Positions 16,357-23,602 of a DNA stretch of 64,000 bases are shown here, piece by piece (positions within the stretch are counted from its first letter, which is position 1; the number at the start of each line of letters is the position of its first letter). Under the pieces are notes generated by a model that saw only the letters and a list, made by a program, of their open reading frames with translations, searched no databases and was not told the DNA's origin. The stretch spans positions 1,771,501 through 1,835,500 of the forward strand of contig NZ_CP066308.1 of NCBI RefSeq assembly GCF_016406105.1. The letters are read 5' to 3'. The position numbers and the translations under genes were made by a program. Source of the stretch: Brevibacillus composti (GTDB lineage Bacteria; Bacillota; Bacilli; Brevibacillales; Brevibacillaceae).

Positions 16357-16728
16357 ATGGAAAACGTAAAGGGAGACTCATTGCGTATGGCGATTCACGA
16401 TCAGTCGGAACCAGTAACGGGCCCACTGCGTATGGCGATTCATGATCAGTCGGAACTAGCAACGGGCCCACTACGTATGGCGATTCACGATCAGTCGGAA
16501 CCAGTAACGGGTCCACTGCGCATGGCGATTCATGATCAGTCGGAACCAGTAACGGGTCCATTGCGCATGGCGATTCATGATAAGTCGGAACCAGCAATGG
16601 GCCCACTGCGCATGGCGATTCATGATCAGTCGGAACCAGTAACGGGTCCACTGCGCATGGCGATTCATGATCAGTCGGAACCAGTAACGGGTCCATTGCG
16701 CATGGCGATCCGTAGTAAAAAGAAGTGA
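16357..16728 (+). CDS. Tandem-repeat precursor peptide, seven LRMAIHDQSEPVTGP units
   Basis: 123-residue protein: an 8-residue head (MENVKGDS), seven 15-residue units LRMAIHDQSEPVTGP, and a tail LRMAIRSKKK. Units 1, 3, 4, 6 and 7 are identical in protein; unit 2 has SELATGP and unit 5 has DKSEPAMGP. DNA units differ mostly at silent third positions, so the peptide is under selection. ATG 16357 is 9 bases after GGAGG; ATG 16351 is too close. With the divergent HExxH enzyme and an adjacent exporter it looks like a RiPP precursor with many cores, in which His-Asp or other residues in each unit would be modified and units released. A structural or binding repeat protein is the alternative. Confidence 0.75.
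   Translation: MENVKGDSLRMAIHDQSEPVTGPLRMAIHDQSELATGPLRMAIHDQSEPVTGPLRMAIHDQSEPVTGPLRMAIHDKSEPAMGPLRMAIHDQSEPVTGPLRMAIHDQSEPVTGPLRMAIRSKKK
16381..16710 (+). repeat. 45-bp tandem repeat, seven copies plus a 15-bp partial
   Basis: Period exactly 45 bp, from ttgcgtatggcg at 16381 to 16695, then ttgcgcatggcgatc. Copies alternate between gggccc/ggtcca, cgt/cgc and cac/cat. The three 5' copies (gggccc, cacgat) and the 3' copies (ggtcca, catgat) form two sub-types, which suggests growth by duplication of neighbouring units. Confidence 0.95.
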
Positions 16729-16754
16729 GATAATAAATATTCCCAATTGATGAT

Positions 16755-16793
16755 ATAACTCCCATAATATAGTATGGGGGTTATTCTTATTTT
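16755..16793 (+). terminator. Terminator after the repeat peptide
   Basis: ATAACTCCCATA pairs with TATGGGGGTTAT, followed by a T-rich tract TCTTATTTT. Read-through may allow some expression of the exporter next door. Confidence 0.75.
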
Positions 16794-16869
16794 ATAATCC
16801 GACATAAAGTGAGGGATTGCTGGTGTGATACATACCAATTCCACTTTACAAAGAAAGGAAGATACGTGT

Positions 16870-18105
16870 ATGAAAAATAAATTCTTTTATTTTTTGTTAA
16901 TCGGACAATTCTTCTCTTATTTGGCTGATGTTTTTTTTATTGTTGCTTTAATTTCGATTGTGTTTCATTTGACGCATTCAACAGTAGTAGCCGGTTTAGT
17001 TCCAATTTTTCGTGTAAGTGCAGGCTTGCTAAGTGGAATGGTGGCACCGCTTATAATTGACCGTTATAATCCATTAGCCGTGCTAAAGTTTTCAAATTTG
17101 CTACAGTCAATATTGTTTTTGGTTCTTGCAATTTGTAGTCTCTATCCAATTAAACAAATTGTTGTTATTCCGTTTTTTCTTATACTGACCTTCCTGCTCT
17201 CATTTTTTGAAGGGTGGGCGGCTCCAATCAGGAATTCACTTGTTCCTAACTTGGTGGACAAAAATGAGTTACTTAAAGCAAATAGCCTTTTGTCTACCTT
17301 AGATCAGAGTGTTCAATTGATGGGGTGGTTTCTTGGAGGTTATCTAGTTGTTTTTGTAGGTGATACAAAACTACTTTGGGTTACATTCATATTTTCTATA
17401 TTATCCTCAATGCTATTTTTTTCGTTAAAGAATCAAGTAGTGTTTGGCTCTGTAAAACAGAAAGCTGAATTGGAAGCACAGGAAAAACGTCCATGGAATT
17501 CGCTAAAAGAGGGATGGGAAACAATTTGGAGACTCCCAACTATTCGCGCCATTTTCCTAATGGATTTTCTTGAAGGTTTGGTTAATGCTGTTTGGATTGC
17601 GGCAATATTGTTTGTTTATGTTCGTGACGTCCTTCATAAAGGTGAAGAGTGGTGGGGGTTTATAAACGCAAGTTTTTTCTTGGGGGGAATCGTAGGAGGA
17701 ACCGCCATTGTTGCCTTGGGAAGGTACACTAATTCTTATTTACGTTTTTTCATAATTTTCGGAGCTTTTACCATCAGTATTATGACTTTCGTTTTTGGAA
17801 TTGTATCAAATCCAATCTTTGCACTCGTGCTGTCGTTTATTTTAGGAGCCGTTACCCAATTACGGGATACCGCCCAACAAACCATACTTCAAGAGAGTAC
17901 ACCAGAAGGGATACTACCGAAAGTGTTTGCAGCAAAAGCAACCATGATGTATGCAACATTTGGAATTTCTGTTCTATTTATGGGGATTATAACCGATGTT
18001 TTCGGGGTGAAAAGCACATATGTAGTAGCAGCCACATTTATAGGGATTGCGGGGTTATCTGCAATTTTTCAAATGAAACCTGTCTTCGATAGAAGTGCCG
18101 GGTAA
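16870..18105 (+). CDS. MFS transporter, probable exporter of the repeat-peptide product
   Basis: 411 residues with about 12 membrane helices of the major facilitator type (FFSYLADVFFIVALISIVFHLT, then a loop RYNP between helices 2 and 3). It resembles the MFS_3-like drug and peptide exporter group more than nutrient importers. ATG 16870 has AAAGGAAG 8 bases upstream; the longer frame from 16825 lacks a site. AT-rich like the other two island genes and 140 bp downstream of the peptide gene, on the same strand. Likely role: export of or immunity to the modified peptide. Substrate is inferred from position only. Confidence 0.85.
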   Translation: MKNKFFYFLLIGQFFSYLADVFFIVALISIVFHLTHSTVVAGLVPIFRVSAGLLSGMVAPLIIDRYNPLAVLKFSNLLQSILFLVLAICSLYPIKQIVVIPFFLILTFLLSFFEGWAAPIRNSLVPNLVDKNELLKANSLLSTLDQSVQLMGWFLGGYLVVFVGDTKLLWVTFIFSILSSMLFFSLKNQVVFGSVKQKAELEAQEKRPWNSLKEGWETIWRLPTIRAIFLMDFLEGLVNAVWIAAILFVYVRDVLHKGEEWWGFINASFFLGGIVGGTAIVALGRYTNSYLRFFIIFGAFTISIMTFVFGIVSNPIFALVLSFILGAVTQLRDTAQQTILQESTPEGILPKVFAAKATMMYATFGISVLFMGIITDVFGVKSTYVVAATFIGIAGLSAIFQMKPVFDRSAG

Positions 18106-18122
18106 AGGTCTGGTTTACAAAG

Positions 18123-18151
18123 TTGTTATAACAATAAGAAAAGGGTATAAT
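18123..18151 (+). promoter_or_regulatory. Sigma-A promoter of the yolD-like gene
   Basis: TTGTTA, 17-bp spacer, TATAAT at 18146-18151. The near-consensus pair is followed at once by a LexA box. Confidence 0.82.
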
Positions 18152-18152
18152 G

Positions 18153-18166
18153 GGAACGAACGTTCT
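18153..18166. promoter_or_regulatory. LexA (SOS) box of the yolD-like gene
   Basis: GGAACGAACGTTCT contains the Cheo-box core GAAC-N4-GTTC exactly, just downstream of the -10. It shows the yolD-like gene is SOS-regulated on its own, apart from the polymerase promoter. Confidence 0.8.
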
Positions 18167-18185
18167 TAAATGGGTGATGAATTGC

Positions 18186-18524
18186 ATGGGGCGAAAAAAG
18201 GACAACATCATGGGTGCGATGAGATTTGTGCTGCCCGAACACCGGGAGCTGTACAACCGAATCAAGGCGGAGGAGCGGCGCTACGTTCCCCCTGAACGAG
18301 ACGAGGAGCAGCTGGCGGCGCTCAGCGGACGCATCTGGGAGGCCCGGCAGACGGGCAGCCCTGTCACGCTCGTCTACTACGACGGGACGCAGGCGAGCCG
18401 CCTGACCGGAACGGTTGCGCATATCGATCAGGCGCTGGGGAAAATGAAGCTGCAAACAGAAGGCCAGACCGTCTGGATTCCCTTTTCCCGTCTGCTGGAG
18501 GTGGAGCTGGCAACCAACTCCTAG
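18186..18524 (+). CDS. YolD-like protein, SOS-regulated
   Basis: 112 residues. Shows the YolD pattern: FVLPEHRELYNRIKAEER early, then PVTLVYYDGTQASRLTGTVAHIDQALGKMKL and VWIPFSRLLEVEL, a small Sm-like beta barrel. YolD proteins accompany Y-family polymerases such as UvrX and are thought to assist or modulate them. The start is not certain: ATG 18186 keeps the usual N-terminal segment; ATG 18210, behind AAAAGGA, would give 104 residues. Own promoter and LexA box upstream. The partner polymerase lies at 13456, separated by the AT-rich peptide island. Confidence 0.85.
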   Translation: MGRKKDNIMGAMRFVLPEHRELYNRIKAEERRYVPPERDEEQLAALSGRIWEARQTGSPVTLVYYDGTQASRLTGTVAHIDQALGKMKLQTEGQTVWIPFSRLLEVELATNS

Positions 18525-18600
18525 GATGTGCGTCCCAAAGCAGGCATGGAAGATCGGGCGGCCGGGAACCCTCTAGGTAAAACAAAAGGAGATTGTTCTT

Positions 18601-19113
18601 GTGAATGCCACGATTGTCCATAAGCTGGTCGGCGCGGTGATTTTGCTCACAGCCTGCGGCACGGCAGCGCCGATGAAAGAACCGTCGCAGGTCGCGCCTC
18701 CGGACGGCCAGGCGAGTATCCGCCAATCCCAGCAGAGCACCCAACACCGCCAGCTACAGGAGTCAGCGCCCCGGGCTGCAACCGGGCAAGCAAAAGCAAG
18801 ACCCGCGCACATGATGCTGGATGTGCCGATCATCGCGCAAAAACCGGAATTGAAAAACGGCTGCGAGGTGACCAGCCTGGCGATGCTGCTGCAGTTCGCC
18901 GGCCATCCCGTGGATAAAATGACCCTCGCCCGGCAGGTCAAAAAAGACCTGGAGCCGCTCCGCTCACGGCAAAAAAACAGCGGCGGGTGCCTCATTCGGC
19001 TTTGCAAAAAAGCTGGGAAGCCTTGGGAAAACAGGCGATCAGCTACCGCTGAAGCGGCGAGACGGAAGGCAAGCGGAGCAAAGCTGCGGCGGAAGGTGAA
19101 AAGCGGTGTGTAG
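18601..19113 (+). pseudogene. Truncated C39-like (papain fold) lipoprotein
   Basis: Starts at GTG 18601 behind AAAGGAG with a lipobox-like signal (VILLTAC, C19), then a Gln/Ser-rich linker. Residues of about 78-120 ([38 protein letters not shown]) match the N-terminal half of C39-like cysteine peptidases, with the catalytic Cys in NGCEVTS. After QVKKDLEP the similarity is lost: the frame runs through an unlike Lys/Arg-rich tail to a stop, and the His and Asp half of the active site is missing. A frameshift near the poly-A run around 18970 plus deletion is likely. It may still be made, but not as an active protease. Confidence 0.6.
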
Positions 19114-19267
19114 TGACGTGGTGAGACTCTCAGATCAATAAGCGAGGAAAAACAAGATTTTTTCGCAGATTTCTGCGGAAAACGCATTTTGCCAAACGGT
19201 TGCGTTCCTTGTATCGTTAGGATGTCTCAACTATCACTACTCGGATGGGAACCAAAGGAGATCGTAC

Positions 19268-19549
19268 ATGTTAGCACAGGAAATGGGTGTCATTTTCACG
19301 AAGCACGTCGGGCACATGAGCGCCAAAAGCTGGACGGACTTTATCCGTCAGCTGGAGAGCAAGGGATTGTATGTCGTGATTGAGACAGATACAAATGGAC
19401 GGGTGATGAGTCCCCTTGGCGGTCTGATGCCAATGCCATGCAAAAGTGAGACGCTCCAAATTTTGACCTCCGAAGAGCTGCAAGAGCGAGGCCTTCCGGT
19501 TGGGCATCACATCGTGACGACGCGCAAAAGCAATGTGATCCCGACGTAA
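19268..19549 (+). CDS. Hypothetical 93-residue protein
   Basis: Intact small gene with AAAGGAGATC 4-9 bases before ATG 19268 and a strong terminator after it. The sequence (MLAQEMGVIFTKHVGHMSAK, then FIRQLESKGLYVVIETDTNGRVMSPLGG) has an alpha-beta pattern, is soluble, and has no signal peptide or membrane helix. No family was recognised. Its neighbours are degraded genes, but this one has no sign of damage. Confidence 0.7.
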   Translation: MLAQEMGVIFTKHVGHMSAKSWTDFIRQLESKGLYVVIETDTNGRVMSPLGGLMPMPCKSETLQILTSEELQERGLPVGHHIVTTRKSNVIPT

Positions 19550-19572
19550 ATCCAGCAGCCATACAGCCAAGC

Positions 19573-19612
19573 AAACCTTTCTTCACCGCAGAGCGGTTGA
19601 GAAAGGTTTTTT
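19573..19612 (+). terminator. Terminator after the 93-residue protein gene
   Basis: AAACCTTTCT and AGAAAGGTTT pair around an inner ACCGC/GCGGT stem, followed by TTT. Confidence 0.85.
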
Positions 19613-19853
19613 ATGTGTGTGAAAGGAGAAGCGAAAGTTTTCGAATCGGGAAAAATTCGAAAAGGGATTAGGCAACAGCTATCGAATAAATAGGGATATT
19701 GGTTTATTTTGTCATATAAAATCGAAAGGGAAATGAGACGAAATACCCAAATTGTCAGTTCCGAGGAGACCAACAACACAGACGAAACGACTGGATTGGC
19801 ATAAAAAGGTGAGGTCCTACTCATTATCAAACGATGTAAGGAAGGTTAGGACG
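19613..19853. other. Intergenic stretch before the EAL remnant
   Basis: About 240 bp, AT-rich. It holds a perfect 8-bp inverted repeat TTTTCGAA / TTCGAAAA near 19637-19662 without a T-run, and a possible 23-codon frame from ATG 19733 that is not supported enough to call. No promoter pair is obvious. Confidence 0.4.
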
Positions 19854-20443
19854 ATGGATAGCATTGCAGAGCTTATCGAGAATCAACGATTCTACCACGT
19901 ATTCCAGCCGATTTGTCACCTTCCCCAGAAACGGACAATTGGCTATGAAGCACTGATTCGCAGTACATCCCCAGCCAGAAAGCGATGGAACAACAGAAGC
20001 TTTTTCACTTGGACACCTTGTCGATCTTGCGAGCAATCCAGGCTTTTTTCGCGGAGCGGCTGCAGGAAAAAAAGGAACTGCTTTTTGTCAATATTTATCC
20101 ATCCACCATTATTGACGAACATTTCCCTGGTTTTATCGACGGGCTCGTGAGTCGGTACCGACCCTATGTAAAAAGAATCGTATTGGAAATCAATGAATCG
20201 ATCCTCGAACAAAAAATCTGGATGAATCCGCTGTTTATCCGCAGGATCGCGTTGCTCAGAAAACGCGGTTTTATGATCGCGCTCGATAAAGGCGAAGCCC
20301 ACCTGATTCTGGAGGGAATCGAGCAGGAAGAAGACTACAGTCGTGCTGCGGCCCTCGGCGTCTCCATCGCGCAGGGATACTACCTGGGGAGGCCGGGACG
20401 GCTCAAAAGTGATACATGTAACAGACAAATATTGGAGGAGTAA
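19854..20443 (+). pseudogene. Broken EAL-domain (c-di-GMP phosphodiesterase) gene
   Basis: The first 43 codons (MDSIAELIENQRFYHVFQPI, TIGYEALIRS) give the start of an EAL domain with its EAL motif. Near 19970 the reading must shift frame and about ten residues are missing before MEQQKLFHLDTLSILRAIQ. The second frame continues (FVNIYPST, VLEINES, GFMIALDKGEAH) but then jumps straight to LILEGIEQEEDYSRAAALGVSIAQGYYLGRP. About 50 residues normally between these, including the KLDR catalytic segment, are gone. Two independent lesions make it inactive. The next two genes are intact. Confidence 0.75.
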
Positions 20444-20447
20444 AAGT

Positions 20448-20801
20448 ATGTTTGATCGCAACAGATATTCACGGAAAGCTGCGCTCTCCATCCGCATATC
20501 CGAATTTGAGGTGCCGCCGATGCAGGATATCCTGATTGTGGGCAGAAAAGCGCCAATCGGTCCGGAGGCGGTAAGAAGAATGGCAGAAGCGCTGTCGCCG
20601 GATCAATTTACTCTGTTGAAAATTGATCATCCCCGGATCGAGGCCGTACTCATTCGCAATACCCTGATGCAGATGCTGGACAAGGATAAGCTGATCAACA
20701 TCATTCTCGAAGAAGCGGAAAACATGATCAGCGACACCATGGTGCTTCGCTCCGAGTTGAAAGTAGCCATATCGGTTGAACGGGAGGTGGACTTGTTATG
20801 A
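20448..20801 (+). CDS. Hypothetical protein in a c-di-GMP gene cluster
   Basis: 117 residues, with no recognised family. GGAGG lies 9 bases before ATG 20448. The protein is mixed alpha-beta and soluble (LSIRISEFEVPPMQDILIVG, then LIRNTLMQMLDKDKLINIILEEAEN). Its stop overlaps the start of the CBS-GGDEF gene (ATGA), so both are translated together and it may be a regulator or partner of that enzyme. The larger frame from 20343 overlaps the EAL remnant and has no ribosome site. Confidence 0.72.
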   Translation: MFDRNRYSRKAALSIRISEFEVPPMQDILIVGRKAPIGPEAVRRMAEALSPDQFTLLKIDHPRIEAVLIRNTLMQMLDKDKLINIILEEAENMISDTMVLRSELKVAISVEREVDLL

Positions 20802-21661
20802 AGGTTGCCGACATCATGACGGCTTCCGTTCACACGATCTCGTCGGAGAGAAGCGTTGCCTTCGCCTCGGAGAAGATGAATGAATGGAAAATCGGGTCTC
20901 TGATCGTCGTCGATCACGGCGAGGTTCAAGGCATCCTGACCTCGCGGGATATTCGGTCATCCCACCCCAACCGAATTGTGGCCGATGCAATGACACCGGC
21001 ACCGGTCTCCGTCAAACCGGATGACGACATCTGGCATGTCCATTCCTTGCTGCAGACACATGAAATCGAGCGGATTCTCGTCATGGAGGATGGCGAGATG
21101 AAGGGCCTCGTCACGCGCGAAGAAATCATGAGAAAGCTGTCCGAGTCGATGGATGCGCACACGGGCTTGTACCGGGCTCCGTATATCCGCTATGTCGGAG
21201 AAGAGCTGCTGAGGCAAGAACGCCCATTTCACCTGATCTTCGTCGATATTAACGACTTTGGACAGATCAACAAGAAGTACGGCCACCCCTTTGGGGATGA
21301 TGTGATCCGCTTGCTGTCGCAGAAGCTGGCTTCCCTGGTGGATGAAAAAAGCGATTATCTCTGCCGGTACGCGGGAGATGAATTTATCATGATCTCGTTG
21401 GCCGGTGAAGAGCGGGTCAACCATTGCCTGCAAGCAATGACGAAGCCTCTGGTAGTGGACCAGGTGGAGGTGTCAGTGGCGGTCGGGTATGTGAACGGAT
21501 GGGAAGAGCCGCATTTTTTTGCCTGCTCGCTGCGGGATCTGATCCGCAAGGCCAGTCTGCTGTCATCGCTGCACAAACGGTGCAAGGAGGAGGGATCGGC
21601 CAACCCGCAGGAGAATCAGCCGGTGCAGGAAGGGATGTCGCTCATCACCGAGTGGACATGA
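20798..21661 (+). CDS. CBS-pair plus GGDEF protein (probable diguanylate cyclase)
   Basis: 287 residues. Two CBS motifs fill residues of about 1-125 (VADIMTASVHTISSERS, then VADAMTPAPVSVKPDDD) and should sense an adenine nucleotide. A GGDEF domain follows (DAHTGLYRAPYIRYV, IFVDINDFGQINKKYGHPFGDDVIR, YLCRYAGDEFIMIS). The signature loop is AGDEF, a variant seen in some active cyclases, and the metal-binding Asp is present. It is expected to make c-di-GMP from GTP under control of the CBS module. The gene is intact, unlike the upstream EAL gene. Confidence 0.88.
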   Translation: MKVADIMTASVHTISSERSVAFASEKMNEWKIGSLIVVDHGEVQGILTSRDIRSSHPNRIVADAMTPAPVSVKPDDDIWHVHSLLQTHEIERILVMEDGEMKGLVTREEIMRKLSESMDAHTGLYRAPYIRYVGEELLRQERPFHLIFVDINDFGQINKKYGHPFGDDVIRLLSQKLASLVDEKSDYLCRYAGDEFIMISLAGEERVNHCLQAMTKPLVVDQVEVSVAVGYVNGWEEPHFFACSLRDLIRKASLLSSLHKRCKEEGSANPQENQPVQEGMSLITEWT

Positions 21662-21965
21662 CCCGGCCTATCAGGGAGGGAATATCATTCCTCTGCCGTT
21701 TGCCTCTTCCGCTTTTTCATAGAATCGCCAATCGAGAGCAAACTTACCTGCATTGCCAACAACCTACGAAGGAAATCAATCTGCGTTTTTCCTATAATAA
21801 AAGCATTCACGTATTACATCTCCGGCTATTGATTCAATAGCCGGCTTTTTTTTTGTCCTGCCGCCGACAAATTTTGTCAGAATCAGCGGTTTTTTTCAAA
21901 AAAGAGGAAAATCGTGTATAATAATCGGGTAATCCAAAAATACAGAATTGCTGGAGGTTTCAAGA
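21662..21965. other. Intergenic region after the CBS-GGDEF gene
   Basis: About 300 bp without a supported gene. It contains the terminator at 21822-21854 and, for the next operon, TATAAT around 21918 with no good -35, then GGAGG at 21953-21957. Confidence 0.5.
21822..21854 (+). terminator. Terminator after the CBS-GGDEF gene
   Basis: CCGGCTATTG and CAATAGCCGG form a perfect stem, followed by nine T residues. Confidence 0.95.
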
Positions 21966-22970
21966 ATGGAGTGGAAGCGGCTTGAACCCATGGGAGTGGG
22001 GAGCCTGTTGGACCGGAGCTTTTCGGTCTATCGCCAACATTTCAAAGTTTTTTTTCTGTTGGTGCTGATCCTGTTTGCTCCCCTTTTATTGCTGCAGGAA
22101 GTGCTGCTGAGCGATGTGAGCAACATGCCGCTGTTTGTACCGGAAAATGAGTCGAACAGTCTGGAGGAATTTTTTCAAAATCGATTTTTAGGAGAAGAAG
22201 CTGCCCTCACGGATAGCACCGGGAAAATATTGATTTACCTCCTGCTGTTTACACCCATCAGTCTGCTGATGGTCTACCCGCAGATGCAGGGAGCCGCCGT
22301 CCTGATTACCCAAGGGGCTGTCTACGGCGAGCCGGTCACGTTGAAAGGAGCGATCAAGCAATCCTATTCCCGCTTTTGGCCGATCGTGGGCAGCACGGCG
22401 GTCTATGGGCTTATCGCAATCGGCGTCGTGCTGCTGATCGGTCTGGTCGTTTTTCTCCTGGCCATGCTTGGCGTAGGCGTAGGGAGCGTTTTCCTGGAGG
22501 ATCTGGATACCGTCAATCCGATCTTGGCGATTGTCCTGTTTATACTGGCGGGCATCCTGTTTATCGCCCTGTTTTTTCTCGTGCCGGGTTTTTTCCTGCT
22601 GCGCTGGGCGTTTTACCTCCCCGTGGTCCTCATCGAGCGGGACGGAATCGGGATCGGCCGCAGCTGGCGTCTGACCAAGGGGAATTTTTGGCGGCTGCTT
22701 GCCTTGTACTTTGTGCTGACGGTTATCTACACCATGTTATCCGCAGGCATCCAGGCTCTGCTGGTAGCCGTATTTGGCTTTTCCATTTTCGGACAGCTGC
22801 TGCTCATTCTGTTCACATGCCTCTTGACCCCGTGGATGATGATCGTCTACGCGCTGGCCTACCTCGACCTGAAAGTGCGTCATGATGGCACGGACGTGGA
22901 AGCCTTGCTGCAAGAGCAGGGAGCATCAGAGCCGGTACCGGTCGGCGGCGAAGCGGATGAGAGGCCATGA
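21966..22970 (+). CDS. Multi-pass membrane protein, first gene of DUF4129/MoxR/DUF58 operon
   Basis: 334 residues with about six membrane helices, including FFLLVLILFAPLLLL near the start and several long Val/Leu/Ile helices from 150 to 300. It resembles the glycerophosphodiester phosphodiesterase membrane-domain/DUF7847 type of proteins. It starts at ATG 21966 with GGAGG 8 bases upstream. The stop overlaps the next start (ATGA). Proteins like this are common beside MoxR-DUF58 genes and may help insert or assemble the membrane complex. Specific role unknown. Confidence 0.8.
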   Translation: MEWKRLEPMGVGSLLDRSFSVYRQHFKVFFLLVLILFAPLLLLQEVLLSDVSNMPLFVPENESNSLEEFFQNRFLGEEAALTDSTGKILIYLLLFTPISLLMVYPQMQGAAVLITQGAVYGEPVTLKGAIKQSYSRFWPIVGSTAVYGLIAIGVVLLIGLVVFLLAMLGVGVGSVFLEDLDTVNPILAIVLFILAGILFIALFFLVPGFFLLRWAFYLPVVLIERDGIGIGRSWRLTKGNFWRLLALYFVLTVIYTMLSAGIQALLVAVFGFSIFGQLLLILFTCLLTPWMMIVYALAYLDLKVRHDGTDVEALLQEQGASEPVPVGGEADERP

Positions 22971-23602
22971 TCGATCCGGGACAGCTTGCAGATGACAGGG
23001 AAAAGCTTCGGGAGATCCTGGCCCGGGAAGAGTTTCGGGAAATTGAGGAACCTGGGGAGAGCTGGCTCGACATCGCATGGGAAAAAATCCTCGATGCGCT
23101 TGGCGACTTGCTGCAAAAAGCCGAAGTGAGCCCGGGGACGGCAAGCGTGCTGTCCTGGGTGATTGTTTTGGCGGCGGCGGCTGGAGCTGCCGCCCTCTTG
23201 TACATAGGCGTGCGGCGGATGGTGCGGACCAGCCGAAGCGACGAACAGCTGTTGACCTATGAAGAAGTTACCCGGACCCACGCAGACTATCTCCGGCTGG
23301 CGAGGGAAAAAGGGAATCAGGGGGAATGGCGCGAGGGCTTGCGCTGCTCCTTCCTCGCCCTGCTCAGCTACATGCAGGAGCGCTCGTGGATCCGCATCGA
23401 AACATGGAAGACGAATTGGGAATACGCCGAGGAAATATACGACCGCCAGCCAGAGTGGGAACCGTTTTTCCGCAAACATGCGCGGCTCTACGAACAGGCA
23501 TGGTACGGACGAGCAGAGCTGGAGCCCGCTGTGTTCTGGGAAGCCGTCACGGAGATGGAGAGGAGATTGGACGGGGAGGGATTGCATGAACAGCGCCATT
23601 AG
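22967..23602 (+). CDS. DUF4129 domain protein
   Basis: 211 residues: a cytoplasmic or external N-terminal segment, one hydrophobic helix near 60-85 (VLSWVIVLAAAAGAAALLYIG), then the DUF4129 domain (residues of about 105-205; HADYLRLAREKGNQGEWREG and the LYEQAWYG motif). In related gene sets the family sits with DUF4350, MoxR and DUF58. Overlaps both neighbours by a few bases, so it is translated in a coupled operon. Function unknown, possibly a surface-assembly factor. Confidence 0.88.
   Translation: MIDPGQLADDREKLREILAREEFREIEEPGESWLDIAWEKILDALGDLLQKAEVSPGTASVLSWVIVLAAAAGAAALLYIGVRRMVRTSRSDEQLLTYEEVTRTHADYLRLAREKGNQGEWREGLRCSFLALLSYMQERSWIRIETWKTNWEYAEEIYDRQPEWEPFFRKHARLYEQAWYGRAELEPAVFWEAVTEMERRLDGEGLHEQRH

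Noticed and set aside
16381-16710. CRISPR array
   Set aside because: The repeats are contiguous with no unique spacers, and the unit is a coding multiple of three.
16349-16765. Open minus-strand frames across the 45-bp repeat (138 and 91 residues)
   Set aside because: A 45-bp unit lacking stops in other frames stays open in all copies. There is no good ribosome site, and the plus-strand frame has one with selection on its protein.
19733-19804. 23-codon frame MRRNTQIVSSEETNNTDETT
   Set aside because: Weak ribosome site and no other support; could be a peptide gene but not callable.
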